Shown here: piece by piece, positions 52,367 through 61,753 of the stretch
How positions within the stretch are numbered: position 1 is the stretch's first letter
Layout: each line of letters starts with the position of its first letter
Source of the DNA: Halalkalibacter alkaliphilus
GTDB lineage: Bacteria > Bacillota > Bacilli > Bacillales > Bacillaceae_D
Assembly: GCF_023555415.1 (NCBI RefSeq)
Contig: NZ_JAKRYL010000004.1
Span: 205,346-269,345 of the forward strand
Direction: 5' to 3'
DNA: 64,000 nucleotides
Program-made: the position numbers and the translations under genes
Notes under the pieces: model-generated
Seen by the model: the letters and a program-made list of their open reading frames with translations, nothing else
The model's database searches: none
Told to the model about the DNA's origin: nothing

Positions 52367-53761
52367 ATGAATCGAATTGATATTAAATTAGGACTTACGA
52401 TTCTACTCTTATTAATTACGATAATATTACCGTTAGGCTTTGTTATGAATCAAATTTTTTATGGGTTTTATGTTAGTCAAGCCCAAGAAGAAACACATAT
52501 GCTGTCTTCTCAATATGCTAATTTAATTAATGATAGTACAGTTGAAAACCGATTAGAGGTTGTGGAAGTAGCTGCGAAAATCTCGAATCAAAAAATGATA
52601 GCACTTAGTGATGAAGGAGAGGTCTGGGCTCAATCGAATTTTGTAATGAGTCATCATGACACAGAGTATCTTCTTGACCTTATCCATTCTGCAAATTCAC
52701 ACCACTATATGACCAATTCGTTTGAAGATAGTGATGGGAAAACGTATATTGCGACAGCTTCACATATAAATGTAAATAATGCCAAGGGACATGTTATTGT
52801 TTTTTCTTCACTCGAGAGTATCATACTGTCCATAAAAAACGTGCAAAACTTCCTAAAACTCTCAGCAATTGGTGCTTTATTTCTGGGAATTGGACTTACT
52901 TATTTTATTTCCAAAAAATTATCTCAGCCATTAGTCAGTATGGAAAAAGCGGCAAGACAAATTTCTAAAGGTAACTATAATACACGTATCGTTCAGAAAT
53001 CAGGTGATGAGTTAGGGACACTTGCGCGAGCTATTAATGATTTAGCATTTAGTTTACAACGTATAAATGATCAGAGACGCGAGTTTTTCGCCAATATATC
53101 ACATGAGTTACGCACGCCTATGACATATCTAAAAGGGTACTCAAAAGTTTTGCGCGAAGGGCGTTGGAAAACAGAAGAAGAAAGAAACCAATATCTTGAA
53201 ATTATTGATCATGAAGCAACAAGATTAACTTATTTAGTCAATGATTTATTTGACTTAGCACAGATGGACGAAGGCCGTTTTAATCTTGAACATAAAAAAG
53301 TGAACATAAATGAAATTATAAAACTTGTTGTAAAGAAAACGGCATACAAAGCTCTAGAACAAAACCTTAAAATAGAATACTTAGGTGAACTATCTGATAA
53401 GGATGACAGTATAGTGCTTGGTGATCCTTTAAGATTGGAGCAAGTTCTTATAAATTTAGTCGAAAACGCAATAAAGTATACGAAAGAAGGATCCATTACA
53501 ATTTCTACTGTTAGTATTGATGAAAATATTAAGATTAAGGTTAGGGACACGGGAATTGGCATGGAAGAAGATGAGCTACCGTATATATTCGAGCGTTTTT
53601 ATCGAGTAGAAAAGTCTCGGTCTAGGGCTTTCGGTGGTACTGGTCTTGGATTGTCCATTGTGAAGCAACTAATAGAGTTACAAAATGGGACAATTGAGGT
53701 GGAAAGCACTGTTGGTGAAGGTACTGAATTCACTATTATTCTACCCAAAATTTCGGATTAA
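52367..53761 (+). CDS. Sensor histidine kinase, 464 aa
   Basis: Two membrane helices (about 10-32 and 163-185) enclose an extracytoplasmic sensor of about 130 residues, followed by HAMP (LSQPLVSMEKAARQISKGNYN), HisKA with phospho-His in FFANISHELRTPM (about 243), and HATPase_c with NLVENAIKYT, DTGIGM and GGTGLGLSIV. The sensor contains several His (SHHDTEYLLDL, NSHHYMTNSF), which could bind metal. Cotranscribed with the regulator; homologous in layout to ResE/YycG-type kinases. Confidence 0.92.
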   Translation: MNRIDIKLGLTILLLLITIILPLGFVMNQIFYGFYVSQAQEETHMLSSQYANLINDSTVENRLEVVEVAAKISNQKMIALSDEGEVWAQSNFVMSHHDTEYLLDLIHSANSHHYMTNSFEDSDGKTYIATASHINVNNAKGHVIVFSSLESIILSIKNVQNFLKLSAIGALFLGIGLTYFISKKLSQPLVSMEKAARQISKGNYNTRIVQKSGDELGTLARAINDLAFSLQRINDQRREFFANISHELRTPMTYLKGYSKVLREGRWKTEEERNQYLEIIDHEATRLTYLVNDLFDLAQMDEGRFNLEHKKVNINEIIKLVVKKTAYKALEQNLKIEYLGELSDKDDSIVLGDPLRLEQVLINLVENAIKYTKEGSITISTVSIDENIKIKVRDTGIGMEEDELPYIFERFYRVEKSRSRAFGGTGLGLSIVKQLIELQNGTIEVESTVGEGTEFTIILPKISD

Positions 53762-53777
53762 AGTGAGATGAAGCCAA

Positions 53778-53993
53778 TTGAAGAAAGCAGAATGGCTAGT
53801 TATTTTTGTTTTTACTTTATTAGGAATTATATGTTTAACGATTTCAGCAACTTGGATTCTACCTGAAGCACATCGTCATCTCAGTCTTACCTTTATTACC
53901 ATTTGTTTATATACTCTTATTCCAGTTTTCCTAGTAAGTTGCGTTTATATTATCTTTAAAATCTACACCAAAAAGGCAAAGCATATTAAATAA
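53778..53993 (+). CDS. Small two-span membrane protein, 71 aa
   Basis: Two hydrophobic helices (LVIFVFTLLGIICLTISATWIL and LTFITICLYTLIPVFLVSCVYIIF) around a short loop (PEAHRHLS) and a basic tail. TTG start at 53778 just behind the kinase stop, without a strong ribosome-binding site, so translation may be coupled. No family recognised. Confidence 0.5.
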   Translation: MKKAEWLVIFVFTLLGIICLTISATWILPEAHRHLSLTFITICLYTLIPVFLVSCVYIIFKIYTKKAKHIK

Positions 53994-54000
53994 TAATTAA

Positions 54001-54036
54001 TGGGTTCTCTTAATATTAAGGGGCTCATTTTTTATG
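54001..54036 (+). terminator. Terminator behind the two-component genes
   Basis: ATGGGTTCTCTTAA and TTAAGGGGCTCAT pair with several G-U, followed by TTTTTT. Confidence 0.7.
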
Positions 54037-54151
54037 CCATATTGAATATATGAATAGGATGTGACAGATTTTCCAATTTAGCATTTCTCCATGATTCCTT
54101 CACAATTTCTCTTTATACTCTTAAATATTGTAGGTTTAAAGGAGGAATTTT

Positions 54152-54682
54152 ATGAAAACTAGACGATTATTTATCCGAACAGTGACCTTGCTCATCATGG
54201 CAATCGCGATAGGGTATACATTCTATTCTAATTTTTTTTTAGATGCGGATGCAGCTGTTCGGGTAGGCGATGAAGCACCAAATTTTGTTCTTACAGATCT
54301 TAATGGCAATGAGGTAGAGCTTGAAGATTACCGGGGGCAAGGTGTTTTTTTGAATTTCTGGGGTACATATTGTCCACCATGTGAGCGTGAGATGCCTTAT
54401 ATGGAAAATCAATATGCGATATATAAAGATCAGGGAGTTGAAATCCTTGCTGTTAATGTAGGTGAACCCGAATTAACCGTTCAGCGCTTCGTCGAAAGAC
54501 TAAACTTAACGTTCCCAATTCCAATGGATAAAGGACAACAAGTATTAGACCGTTATGGTGTTATTCCACTTCCTACTACATTTCTAATCAATGCGGAAGG
54601 AGAAATCATTAACATCATTACAGGAGGCATGTCAGAGCAAGCGATCGCACAGTATATGGAAAGTATTAAACCGCAGGAGTGA
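54152..54682 (+). CDS. resA: ResA-like membrane-anchored thiol-disulfide oxidoreductase, 176 aa
   Basis: Signal-anchor helix (TVTLLIMAIAIGYTFYSN) and an extracytoplasmic thioredoxin fold with active site WGTYCPPCEREMPYM (CPPC; B. subtilis ResA has CEPC) and cis-Pro IPLPTTFLI. Reduces the Cys pair of apocytochrome c before heme attachment, receiving electrons through CcdA. GGAGG before ATG 54152. First gene of a resABC-ccdA set, with the ResB ribosome-binding site inside its end. Confidence 0.9.
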   Translation: MKTRRLFIRTVTLLIMAIAIGYTFYSNFFLDADAAVRVGDEAPNFVLTDLNGNEVELEDYRGQGVFLNFWGTYCPPCEREMPYMENQYAIYKDQGVEILAVNVGEPELTVQRFVERLNLTFPIPMDKGQQVLDRYGVIPLPTTFLINAEGEIINIITGGMSEQAIAQYMESIKPQE

Positions 54683-54687
54683 TTGAA

Positions 54688-56295
54688 ATGAATAACCTTA
54701 GCTGTTCTTGTGGACAGCAAAATCCTCAAGGAACAGACTTATGTGGAGGATGCGGCAAACCATTAGTCGCGAGTGAAAATCAGCAAGTTTTAAATATGCG
54801 TTATGAAGGAGCAGCAAGACGTTCGCAAACCTACAATAAAACGATAGTTGATCAAATATGGAATTTTTTCTCCTCAGTAAAAGTAGGGATTTGGATTATT
54901 GTCATTTTGTTGCTAGCGTCATCATTGGGAACCATTCTTCCACAGGAAATGTATATACCACCAGCCGTTAACCCGGCAGAGTACTATCAAGATCAATATG
55001 GGTTCCTCGGACAAGTGTATTATGAATTAGGCTTTCATAACCTATATCAATCTTGGTGGTATTTATTATTAATGGCTGCTTTGACCGTTTCACTTATCAT
55101 TGCTAGTGTGGATCGTTTTTTTCCATTATATCGTTCCTTAAAACACCAACGTGTCCATAAGCACATCAATTTTATGAAGAAACAGCGTCTAGTGAGTGAA
55201 ACACAACTAGATAAAACGGCAAATACTGAAAAATGGTTGAATAGTTTAAAAGGGAAAAAATACAACGTTAGAACAGATGGAACCTCTATTTTAGCTGAAA
55301 AAGGACGGTTTGCTAGATGGGGACCTTATGTAAACCATATTGGTCTCATTATTTTCTTAATTGGTGGGATGCTACGCTTTTTTCCGGGAATGTTTGTTGA
55401 TCACCACCTTTGGGTTCGAGAAGGGGATACGGAGGTCATCCCAGGGACAAATGGAGAATACTATCTCGAAAATCATCAGTTTATCGTTGAATTATACGAT
55501 GAAAATGACGAGCTCTTCCAAACGGCGATTGATAGAGCAGGGGGAGTTGTTGTTAAAACTTATCAAACAAATGTGACATTGTACCAACGAAACGATGACG
55601 GCCCAGTAGGTTCACAACGCGATCTTCAAGAAGTGGATTCGTATCAAATCAGAGTAAATGATCCTTTTAAATTTGATGGATTTGGTCTTTACCAAGTTGA
55701 TTATAAACTTCACGAGTTAAATAAGATGATGTTTACAGTTGAAAATGATGAAACAGGAGAAATGATTGGAGAGTTTACAGTTGATCTATTTTATCCTGAA
55801 CAACAGTATGATCTCCCTAACGACTACTACGTTAAATTACAAGATTATCTTCCAGACTATTATTTAAATAATGATGGAATTCCAAGTACCAAATCAAGGA
55901 TTCCTGATAATCCAGCCTTTATCTTTGAAGTGAATAGTCCAAATCAAGAAAAAAAAGAAGTGAGTTTTTTAACCATTGGACGTAATTTTGATCCTACAAA
56001 TGAGAATGTTTATTCAATTCGATTATCTGATCTAGAGACAAAACATGTATCTGCGCTGATTGTTCGAAAAGACTATACTTTACCCATTTTAGTTATAGGT
56101 GGATTCATTTTTATGATCGGATTAGTCCAGGGAAGCTATTGGACTCACCGGAGAATTTGGATACAAGAAGAGAATGGGAAAGTAATGATGGCAGGCCATA
56201 CGAATAAGAATTGGTATGCTTTTAAACGTGAAATGGCTGAAGTGGCAAAAGAGGCAGAGCTCGAACAGCCGGTCGATAGGACAGAAGACAAATAA
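54688..56295 (+). CDS. resB: ResB cytochrome c maturation protein, 535 aa
   Basis: Part of system II heme-attachment. N-terminal zinc-ribbon-like Cys cluster (LSCSCGQQN...LCGGCGKPL), three hydrophobic helices in the first 260 residues, a large extracytoplasmic domain (about 250-475) and a last helix (LPILVIGGFIFMIGLVQGSYWTH). Length and Cys cluster match B. subtilis ResB. ATG 54688 lies eight bases behind AGGAG; a GTG at 54679 overlapping the ResA stop is the alternative. Confidence 0.9.
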   Translation: MNNLSCSCGQQNPQGTDLCGGCGKPLVASENQQVLNMRYEGAARRSQTYNKTIVDQIWNFFSSVKVGIWIIVILLLASSLGTILPQEMYIPPAVNPAEYYQDQYGFLGQVYYELGFHNLYQSWWYLLLMAALTVSLIIASVDRFFPLYRSLKHQRVHKHINFMKKQRLVSETQLDKTANTEKWLNSLKGKKYNVRTDGTSILAEKGRFARWGPYVNHIGLIIFLIGGMLRFFPGMFVDHHLWVREGDTEVIPGTNGEYYLENHQFIVELYDENDELFQTAIDRAGGVVVKTYQTNVTLYQRNDDGPVGSQRDLQEVDSYQIRVNDPFKFDGFGLYQVDYKLHELNKMMFTVENDETGEMIGEFTVDLFYPEQQYDLPNDYYVKLQDYLPDYYLNNDGIPSTKSRIPDNPAFIFEVNSPNQEKKEVSFLTIGRNFDPTNENVYSIRLSDLETKHVSALIVRKDYTLPILVIGGFIFMIGLVQGSYWTHRRIWIQEENGKVMMAGHTNKNWYAFKREMAEVAKEAELEQPVDRTEDK

Positions 56296-56316
56296 GTAGT
56301 TTGGGAGTGTTACAAT

Positions 56317-57513
56317 ATGGTCGAACTAAGTAGTAATCTATTGCTCGCGGCGTTTTTTATCTACATTTTCGCGACAATTGCTTTCTCTATTACGATCTAT
56401 TATGAAAATAGTAAATCAGTTAATAAAACGAAGAGGTGGGGATGGATCAGCTTTGGTCTGGCGTGTGCAGGATTTTTAGCACAACTAGGGTATTTTGTCA
56501 CTAGGTGGATTGCGGCTGGACATGCCCCGGTTAGTAATATGTTTGAATATACCACGTTCTTAGGATTAACCATTATTTTTGCGTTTCTCATTCTTTATCT
56601 TATTTATAAGAAGCCGGTATTAGGTATTTTCTCAATGCCTGTTGGAATTGTGATCATTGCCTATGCATCAGTATTCCCAAGCGAAGTTACGCCTTTAATA
56701 CCTGCCTTGCAAACTTACTGGCTTCATATTCATGTGATAACCACTGCTATTGGTCAAGGGATTCTAGGGGTTGGATTTATTGCAGGTTTAATCTACCTTA
56801 TACGTGTCGTTGACCAAAGTAAGCGCTCAAAACAAACATTTTGGCTTGAGGCTGTTATTTATTCGGTTACGTGTGCTGTGGCCATTGCAATTACAGTCGG
56901 AGTGTTTTCATTAAATAATTACTCTGTCACTTTTAATTGGATAAATGAATGGGAAATGGAGGCACAGCTTGAATATGAACTACCGGCTATTGTAGGTCCT
57001 TATGAAGGTGAATTAATCACAGCTGATCAAAACCGGTTCGGACCATTACTGGAAACACCTAGCTGGATGAACGGAGTGGAGTCCCCAAGAAAATTGAATA
57101 CGTTTTTCTGGTCAATTCTATCAGGTAGCATTCTTTATCTTTTATTGCGTTTCATTCTGAGAAGACGGATTGCAGCTGCGATACAACCTATCTTGAAAAA
57201 CGTTAGTCCACAACTATTTGATGAAGTTAGTTACAGATCGATTATTATTGGGTTTCCAGTCTTTACTTTAGGTGGATTAATATTTGCCATGATTTGGGCT
57301 CAAATCGCTTGGACACGATTTTGGGGATGGGATCCAAAAGAAGTTTGGGCTCTTATAACGTTTCTTTTTTATGCTGCCTATTTACATTTAAGACTATCAA
57401 GGGGTTGGCATGGTGAGAAATCCGCATGGCTTTTAGTGATTGGTTTTGGGATTATCATGTTTAACTTACTATTTATCAATTTAGTCATCGCAGGATTACA
57501 TTCATACGCGTAA
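56317..57513 (+). CDS. resC: ResC/CcsA-type heme handling protein, 398 aa
   Basis: Heme exporter/attachment partner of ResB. About eight helices; the conserved tryptophan-rich heme motif is WGWDPKEVWALITF near the C-terminus, with His ligands in LHIHVITTAIGQG and RLSRGWHGEKSAWLL. Follows resB by 21 bp. The ResB-ResC pair delivers heme to the CxxCH of cytochromes c on the outer face; no cytochrome c gene is in the window. Confidence 0.9.
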   Translation: MVELSSNLLLAAFFIYIFATIAFSITIYYENSKSVNKTKRWGWISFGLACAGFLAQLGYFVTRWIAAGHAPVSNMFEYTTFLGLTIIFAFLILYLIYKKPVLGIFSMPVGIVIIAYASVFPSEVTPLIPALQTYWLHIHVITTAIGQGILGVGFIAGLIYLIRVVDQSKRSKQTFWLEAVIYSVTCAVAIAITVGVFSLNNYSVTFNWINEWEMEAQLEYELPAIVGPYEGELITADQNRFGPLLETPSWMNGVESPRKLNTFFWSILSGSILYLLLRFILRRRIAAAIQPILKNVSPQLFDEVSYRSIIIGFPVFTLGGLIFAMIWAQIAWTRFWGWDPKEVWALITFLFYAAYLHLRLSRGWHGEKSAWLLVIGFGIIMFNLLFINLVIAGLHSYA

Positions 57514-57525
57514 AAGGAGATTCTA

Positions 57526-58236
57526 ATGGCAGATTTAACTATATTATTGGCTTTTGGAGCGGGGGTTTTATCTTTTATTTCCCCCTGCAATCTCCCATTA
57601 TATCCAGCCTTTCTATCCTATATAACTGGGATGACGGTGGATGAGATGAAGAAAAAAGGTCGTTTTCTACCTCCAAGAGCTATGTTACACACGTTCATCT
57701 TTATTTTAGGGTTTTCTACTATTTTTGTTGTGCTTGGAATGTCCACAACATTAATAGGAGACCTATTCTTGAAATACAATAATCTCATTAGACAACTAGG
57801 GGCCATTTTTATTATTTTGTTTGGACTGGTAACTCTTGGAGTAATCAGGCCGTCGTTTCTAATGAAAAATCATCAATTCCAATTTTCAAAAAAACCAAGT
57901 GGATATGTCGGAACTTATGTAATAGGAATTGCTTTTGCAGCTGGGTGGACTCCTTGTATTGGTCCCATCCTAGCTTCAGTCATTACTTTAAGTATGACCA
58001 ACCCGGGTTCCGGGATGCTTTATATGAGTGCTTATAGTATTGGGTTTGCCATACCGTTCTTTATGATGACATTCTTTTTTGGGAGAATGAATTGGATTAA
58101 AAAATATACAAATCTCATTATGAAATTTGGCGGAATTTTAATGATCATATTTGGTGTATTTTTATATTTTGATTGGATGACTAGAATTACCTCTTATTTA
58201 GTAAATAATATTTTTAATGGTTTTATGGGTTTTTAA
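57526..58236 (+). CDS. ccdA: CcdA-family thiol electron carrier, 236 aa
   Basis: Six-helix membrane protein with the paired motifs SFISPCNLPLYPAFLSY and AAGWTPCIGPILASV; the two Cys shuttle electrons from cytoplasmic thioredoxin to ResA-type proteins. GGAG before ATG 57526. Placed directly behind resC, whereas B. subtilis ccdA is unlinked to resABC, so this set is self-contained. Confidence 0.92.
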   Translation: MADLTILLAFGAGVLSFISPCNLPLYPAFLSYITGMTVDEMKKKGRFLPPRAMLHTFIFILGFSTIFVVLGMSTTLIGDLFLKYNNLIRQLGAIFIILFGLVTLGVIRPSFLMKNHQFQFSKKPSGYVGTYVIGIAFAAGWTPCIGPILASVITLSMTNPGSGMLYMSAYSIGFAIPFFMMTFFFGRMNWIKKYTNLIMKFGGILMIIFGVFLYFDWMTRITSYLVNNIFNGFMGF

Positions 58237-58270
58237 AAGAGGGGATCATACGTATGAAGATTCAGCTGAA

Positions 58271-58459
58271 ATGATGTCGTATATCTTAAAAGTGGGATTT
58301 GTTGCACTTGCTCTGCTTGTAATCATTTATTTAATACTAAGGCTTTTGTTTCGATTGGAAAGTAAAGCGAAGTCTCCCTTTGCCATTTTGGAGGAACGTT
58401 TCGCAACCGGTAAAATCTCAGAAGAAGAATTTGTAAAGAGAAAGAACATGTTAAAATAA
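58271..58459 (+). CDS. SHOCT-domain small membrane protein, about 62 aa
   Basis: One membrane helix (ILKVGFVALALLVIIYLILRLLF) followed by a SHOCT motif (PFAILEERFATGKISEEEFVKRKNMLK). Start is unsure: ATG 58271/58274 has no good site, but a strong AGAGGGG serves an out-of-frame ATG at 58254 encoding only MKIQLK, whose TGA overlaps the ATG, so translational coupling is likely. An in-frame ATG at 58217 lies inside ccdA. SHOCT proteins are common in copper and redox clusters; role unknown. Confidence 0.65.
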   Translation: MMSYILKVGFVALALLVIIYLILRLLFRLESKAKSPFAILEERFATGKISEEEFVKRKNMLK

Positions 58460-58546
58460 AAGTTGTCGCTCTATCGTAGAAGGTTTTAACGATAAAGTGA
58501 GCAAATTTTCAACAAAAAGATAACACATTTAAAGGGGATTATTTCA

Positions 58547-59449
58547 ATGAAAAAAGGATTAATGGCTAGCATTATTACTCTATCTCTATTTGTTATATCA
58601 GCATGCTCAAATGACACAAATCAGATCGACTCGTTTATGCATATTCATGGATTAGAATACTCACAACATGACGAGAGTATTTTTTTAGCTACACATATGG
58701 GCTTAATTAATTTAAATGAAGAAAGTTGGGAACTAGTTGGTGAGCCAGAACATCAGCATGATTTCATGGGTTATACAGTTATAGATGAAAACGTAATGAT
58801 CTCAAGCGGGCACCCTGGTGCTCGGTCTGACTATGTTGATCCATTAGGGGTTATCATTAGTCATGATTCTGGTGAAACATGGGAACCAATTGCACTTTAT
58901 GAGGAAGTTGATTTTCATCTTTTACACGTAAATGAAGGAAACCAAGAAATCATGTATGGAATTGATGTATACAACTCAAACCTATATCGGTCAAACGATG
59001 GAGGTTATGATTGGGATGTGGTGGATACAGCAGGATTACCAGGACCTGTAGCTTCCGTTCTTTCATTAACGTCTCATCCGCAATCTCCTGATTACTTGCT
59101 AGCTGGAACTGAGACTGGAATGTATGAATCATCAGACGGTGGTCAAACGTGGGCTTTAAAAGAAAATAATCTTAGCGCAAGTTCTTTCCAAACTCTTGAT
59201 TCTGATTCAGAAGATTTAGTAGCCTATCTCTTCGGAGAAAAGGAAGGCTTGTATTTAAGTGAAGACTTTGGAGAAACATGGGCATCTTTGAATTTTAAGG
59301 TAGACGATGATTACATTATGTATATTAGTAACCATCCAACAGATGATCAAAAGATAGTACTCGGATCAATGAGCCAAAGTATTTATGAGACAAAGGACTT
59401 TGGGAAATCGTGGGAAGTATTGGCAGAGGAAGGAAAAAGAAAGAATTAA
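58547..59449 (+). CDS. BNR-repeat lipoprotein (F510_1955-type), 300 aa
   Basis: Lipobox ISAC (Cys20) and a beta-propeller with at least five Asp-box/BNR repeats of the form S-x-D-x-G-x-T/S-W: SHDSGETWEPI, SNDGGYDWDVV, SSDGGQTWALK, SEDFGETWASL, TKDFGKSWEVL. A His-rich start (FMHIHGLEYSQHDE, EPEHQHDFMG) might bind metal. Often labelled glycosylhydrolase, but catalytic residues are not evident; a sensor or scaffold role is just as likely. AAAGGGG precedes ATG 58547. Confidence 0.75.
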   Translation: MKKGLMASIITLSLFVISACSNDTNQIDSFMHIHGLEYSQHDESIFLATHMGLINLNEESWELVGEPEHQHDFMGYTVIDENVMISSGHPGARSDYVDPLGVIISHDSGETWEPIALYEEVDFHLLHVNEGNQEIMYGIDVYNSNLYRSNDGGYDWDVVDTAGLPGPVASVLSLTSHPQSPDYLLAGTETGMYESSDGGQTWALKENNLSASSFQTLDSDSEDLVAYLFGEKEGLYLSEDFGETWASLNFKVDDDYIMYISNHPTDDQKIVLGSMSQSIYETKDFGKSWEVLAEEGKRKN

Positions 59450-59492
59450 AAATATAACTCAATTAAGAGTAAAGTCAATAAAATGAAAACAG

Positions 59493-59532
59493 AAAGGGGT
59501 AAATGAGATAATAAGTCATTTATCCCTTTTTT
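59493..59532 (+). terminator. Rho-independent terminator
   Basis: AAGGGGTAAATGA and TCATTTATCCCTT pair (one G-U), followed by TTTT. The remaining DNA to 59753 shows no gene. Confidence 0.88.
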
Positions 59533-59753
59533 GGTTTGTATTATATTAAGTTGTTGCATTTTTTTGTAAGAAGCATAGCTGCAGATATATTAAGAGTCGG
59601 ATATAAAGGGCTCGTGCAGCTCGTAATTGTCAGGTAAGTTAAAAATTAATTTTTCAGAATAACATAACTTTTTATTAAAACTACTAAACTTCATACTTTG
59701 AACAAATTCATATGAAATAATCCTCTTATTAACGAAAATAAGGGGTTTTTATT

Positions 59754-60314
59754 ATGCCAAATGAGAAAAGAGTTTTCTTGAAAAGTTTTATGCACTCCCC
59801 AAAGGCTATTGGAAGTATTATCCCTAGCTCTCCTTACCTCGTTCAGAGTATGGTTAACCAAGTAAAATTACAAAAAAATTCGAAGGTTGTTGAATTAGGA
59901 GCTGGGACAGGAGTTCTTACTGAAACAATACTCAAAGAATCAAAACTAAATCACCCATTAATAGTATTTGAAAACAATAACTCCTTAAAACAATCGTTAA
60001 ACAGATTTGCTTCTGAAATTACTATTTTTGATGATGCTTTTAACTTGAAGGGGCTCCTAAATGAACAAGAAAATTCAATTGATTATATTTTTTCTGGTCT
60101 TCCTTTACTAAATTTCAAAAAAGAAGAACTATTCAATTTACTTGATCAGATAGACTATGTTCTCAAACCAGGCGGGAAATTTATTGCTTTTCAATATACA
60201 CCTTTTTTGCTTCTTTATCTTAATGCGGCTTTTGATAAAACGAGTCTTAAAGTAGTTCCTTTAAATATTCCTCCTGCTTTTGTCTTTGTCTGTGAGAAAG
60301 AGACATTGACATAA
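59754..60314 (+). CDS. SAM-dependent methyltransferase (phospholipid N-methyltransferase-like), 186 aa
   Basis: Class I methyltransferase: FLKSFMHSPKAIGSIIPSSPYL at the start is typical of the COG3963 / PmtA group, SAM-binding loop is VVELGAGTGVLTETIL, followed by DYIFSGLPLLNF and LKPGGKFIAFQYTP. Members methylate phosphatidylethanolamine or an unknown lipid; rRNA adenine dimethylases share the fold. Stands alone between the BNR lipoprotein and lgt. GGGG lies before ATG 59754. Confidence 0.75.
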   Translation: MPNEKRVFLKSFMHSPKAIGSIIPSSPYLVQSMVNQVKLQKNSKVVELGAGTGVLTETILKESKLNHPLIVFENNNSLKQSLNRFASEITIFDDAFNLKGLLNEQENSIDYIFSGLPLLNFKKEELFNLLDQIDYVLKPGGKFIAFQYTPFLLLYLNAAFDKTSLKVVPLNIPPAFVFVCEKETLT

Positions 60315-60618
60315 AATCGAAGTTCTACTTATTAGGACTTTGGATAGGAGATTCTCTTATATACTTTAAAAATTAGAAAGGCTGAATTTATTACGTATCC
60401 TGTTTGTGGTAGGGAGGATGAATTTCCCTTTGAACGTACCTGTATCAATCATCGAAACTATCAACGTACCTTTGAAACTAGTTAAATTATAAAAGATCTA
60501 ACAGGAATTATATTTAATTTTCATAATTAATTCAAACTTTCCTTATATATTAATAACTATAGTTCAGATTTTATATTAACTTTGCAAAACAATTAAACAG
60601 CTAAGAGGTGAAAGGGAA
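60315..60618. other. Intergenic region
   Basis: No gene seen. A short imperfect duplication AACGTACCT-x-GAAACTA occurs at about 60434-60480. No terminator for the methyltransferase is clear. Confidence 0.35.
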
Positions 60619-61479
60619 ATGGAAGAAACAATACAACCGTTAAGCAGAATTTTTATTGAAATCGGTCCTTTAAAAATCTATTGGTATGGGGCACTTATTG
60701 GGACCGGTGTAGCCATTGGTTATATAATGGCTACACGGGAAACGATTAAACGAGGGCTACCGAAAGATACATTTGCAGATTTACTTCTATGGGCATTACC
60801 TATCTCCATTATTTGTGCCCGCTTGTATTATGTGGCCTTCCGATTTGAACATTACGTAGACGACCCTATAAGAATGTTGTATATATGGGAGGGTGGCTTA
60901 GCTATACATGGTGGATTAATTGGCGGTGTAGCGACAGCTATTGTTTATGCCAAAAAACAAAATATACCAATATTTAAATTGTTGGATATTGCTGCACCTA
61001 GTATCATACTGGCTCAGGCCATTGGTCGTTGGGGTAACTTCATGAATCAGGAAGTGTATGGTGGACCTGTAACAAGAGAGTTTCTCGAAAATCTTATGTT
61101 ACCTAATTTTATTATCAATCAAATGTATATTAATGGAACCTACTATCATCCAACATTTTTATATGAATCAACCTGGAATATAATTGGTGTTGCAATTTTA
61201 CTTTGTCTGCGCAGGTTAAACCTGAAACAAGGTGAAATTTTTTATAGCTATCTCATTTGGTATTCTATTGGTCGCTTTGTCATAGAAGGAATGAGATTAG
61301 ATAACCTGATGATGGGTGATACTTTGCGAACGGCACAAGTAGCTTCTATTATATTGATTATTGGGGCAGTAATAACTTGGATTTATCGAAGAAGAGCAGG
61401 TTTAGCTAATCAAGGATATCTTGATGAGGTAGTGAAGCAACAAAAAAATAATAAAGGGAAGAAGAGAAAGAAAAAATAG
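60619..61479 (+). CDS. lgt: Prolipoprotein diacylglyceryl transferase, 286 aa
   Basis: Attaches diacylglycerol to the Cys of prolipoprotein lipoboxes. Seven hydrophobic helices; conserved [23 protein letters not shown] (the Lgt signature) and HPTFLYES, and [12 protein letters not shown] near the end. Basic Lys-rich tail. AGAGGTGA precedes ATG 60619. The housekeeping lgt of Bacillus sits with hprK; here it is isolated and follows several lipoprotein genes, so it may be a second copy dedicated to this cluster. Confidence 0.9.
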   Translation: MEETIQPLSRIFIEIGPLKIYWYGALIGTGVAIGYIMATRETIKRGLPKDTFADLLLWALPISIICARLYYVAFRFEHYVDDPIRMLYIWEGGLAIHGGLIGGVATAIVYAKKQNIPIFKLLDIAAPSIILAQAIGRWGNFMNQEVYGGPVTREFLENLMLPNFIINQMYINGTYYHPTFLYESTWNIIGVAILLCLRRLNLKQGEIFYSYLIWYSIGRFVIEGMRLDNLMMGDTLRTAQVASIILIIGAVITWIYRRRAGLANQGYLDEVVKQQKNNKGKKRKKK

Positions 61480-61486
61480 ACATTCT

Positions 61487-61526
61487 AAAAACAGCTGACC
61501 ATTTAAGGTCAGCTGTTTTATGTTTT
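61487..61526 (+). terminator. Rho-independent terminator
   Basis: AAAACAGCTGACC and GGTCAGCTGTTTT are perfect 13-bp arms. The following 61527-61753 shows no gene. Confidence 0.92.
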
Positions 61527-61753
61527 ATTAAAGTGTCGTCTCTTAAAAAAAGGAAGAAGAAATTAAATTAAGATAAATGATTAATAAAAGCATAAAAATT
61601 TTGTAAATTCCCAAGAATGAATTAAAAAATAAGGTTGTCCAAGAAGTTAGTTGTCATGGGCTTGAGTGTTAAATGTCATCATTTTTTAATTATGTAGCTT
61701 TCAAATTTAGGAGATTAAGTTAACACATGTATTGTACCAAGGAGGCTGAAGTT

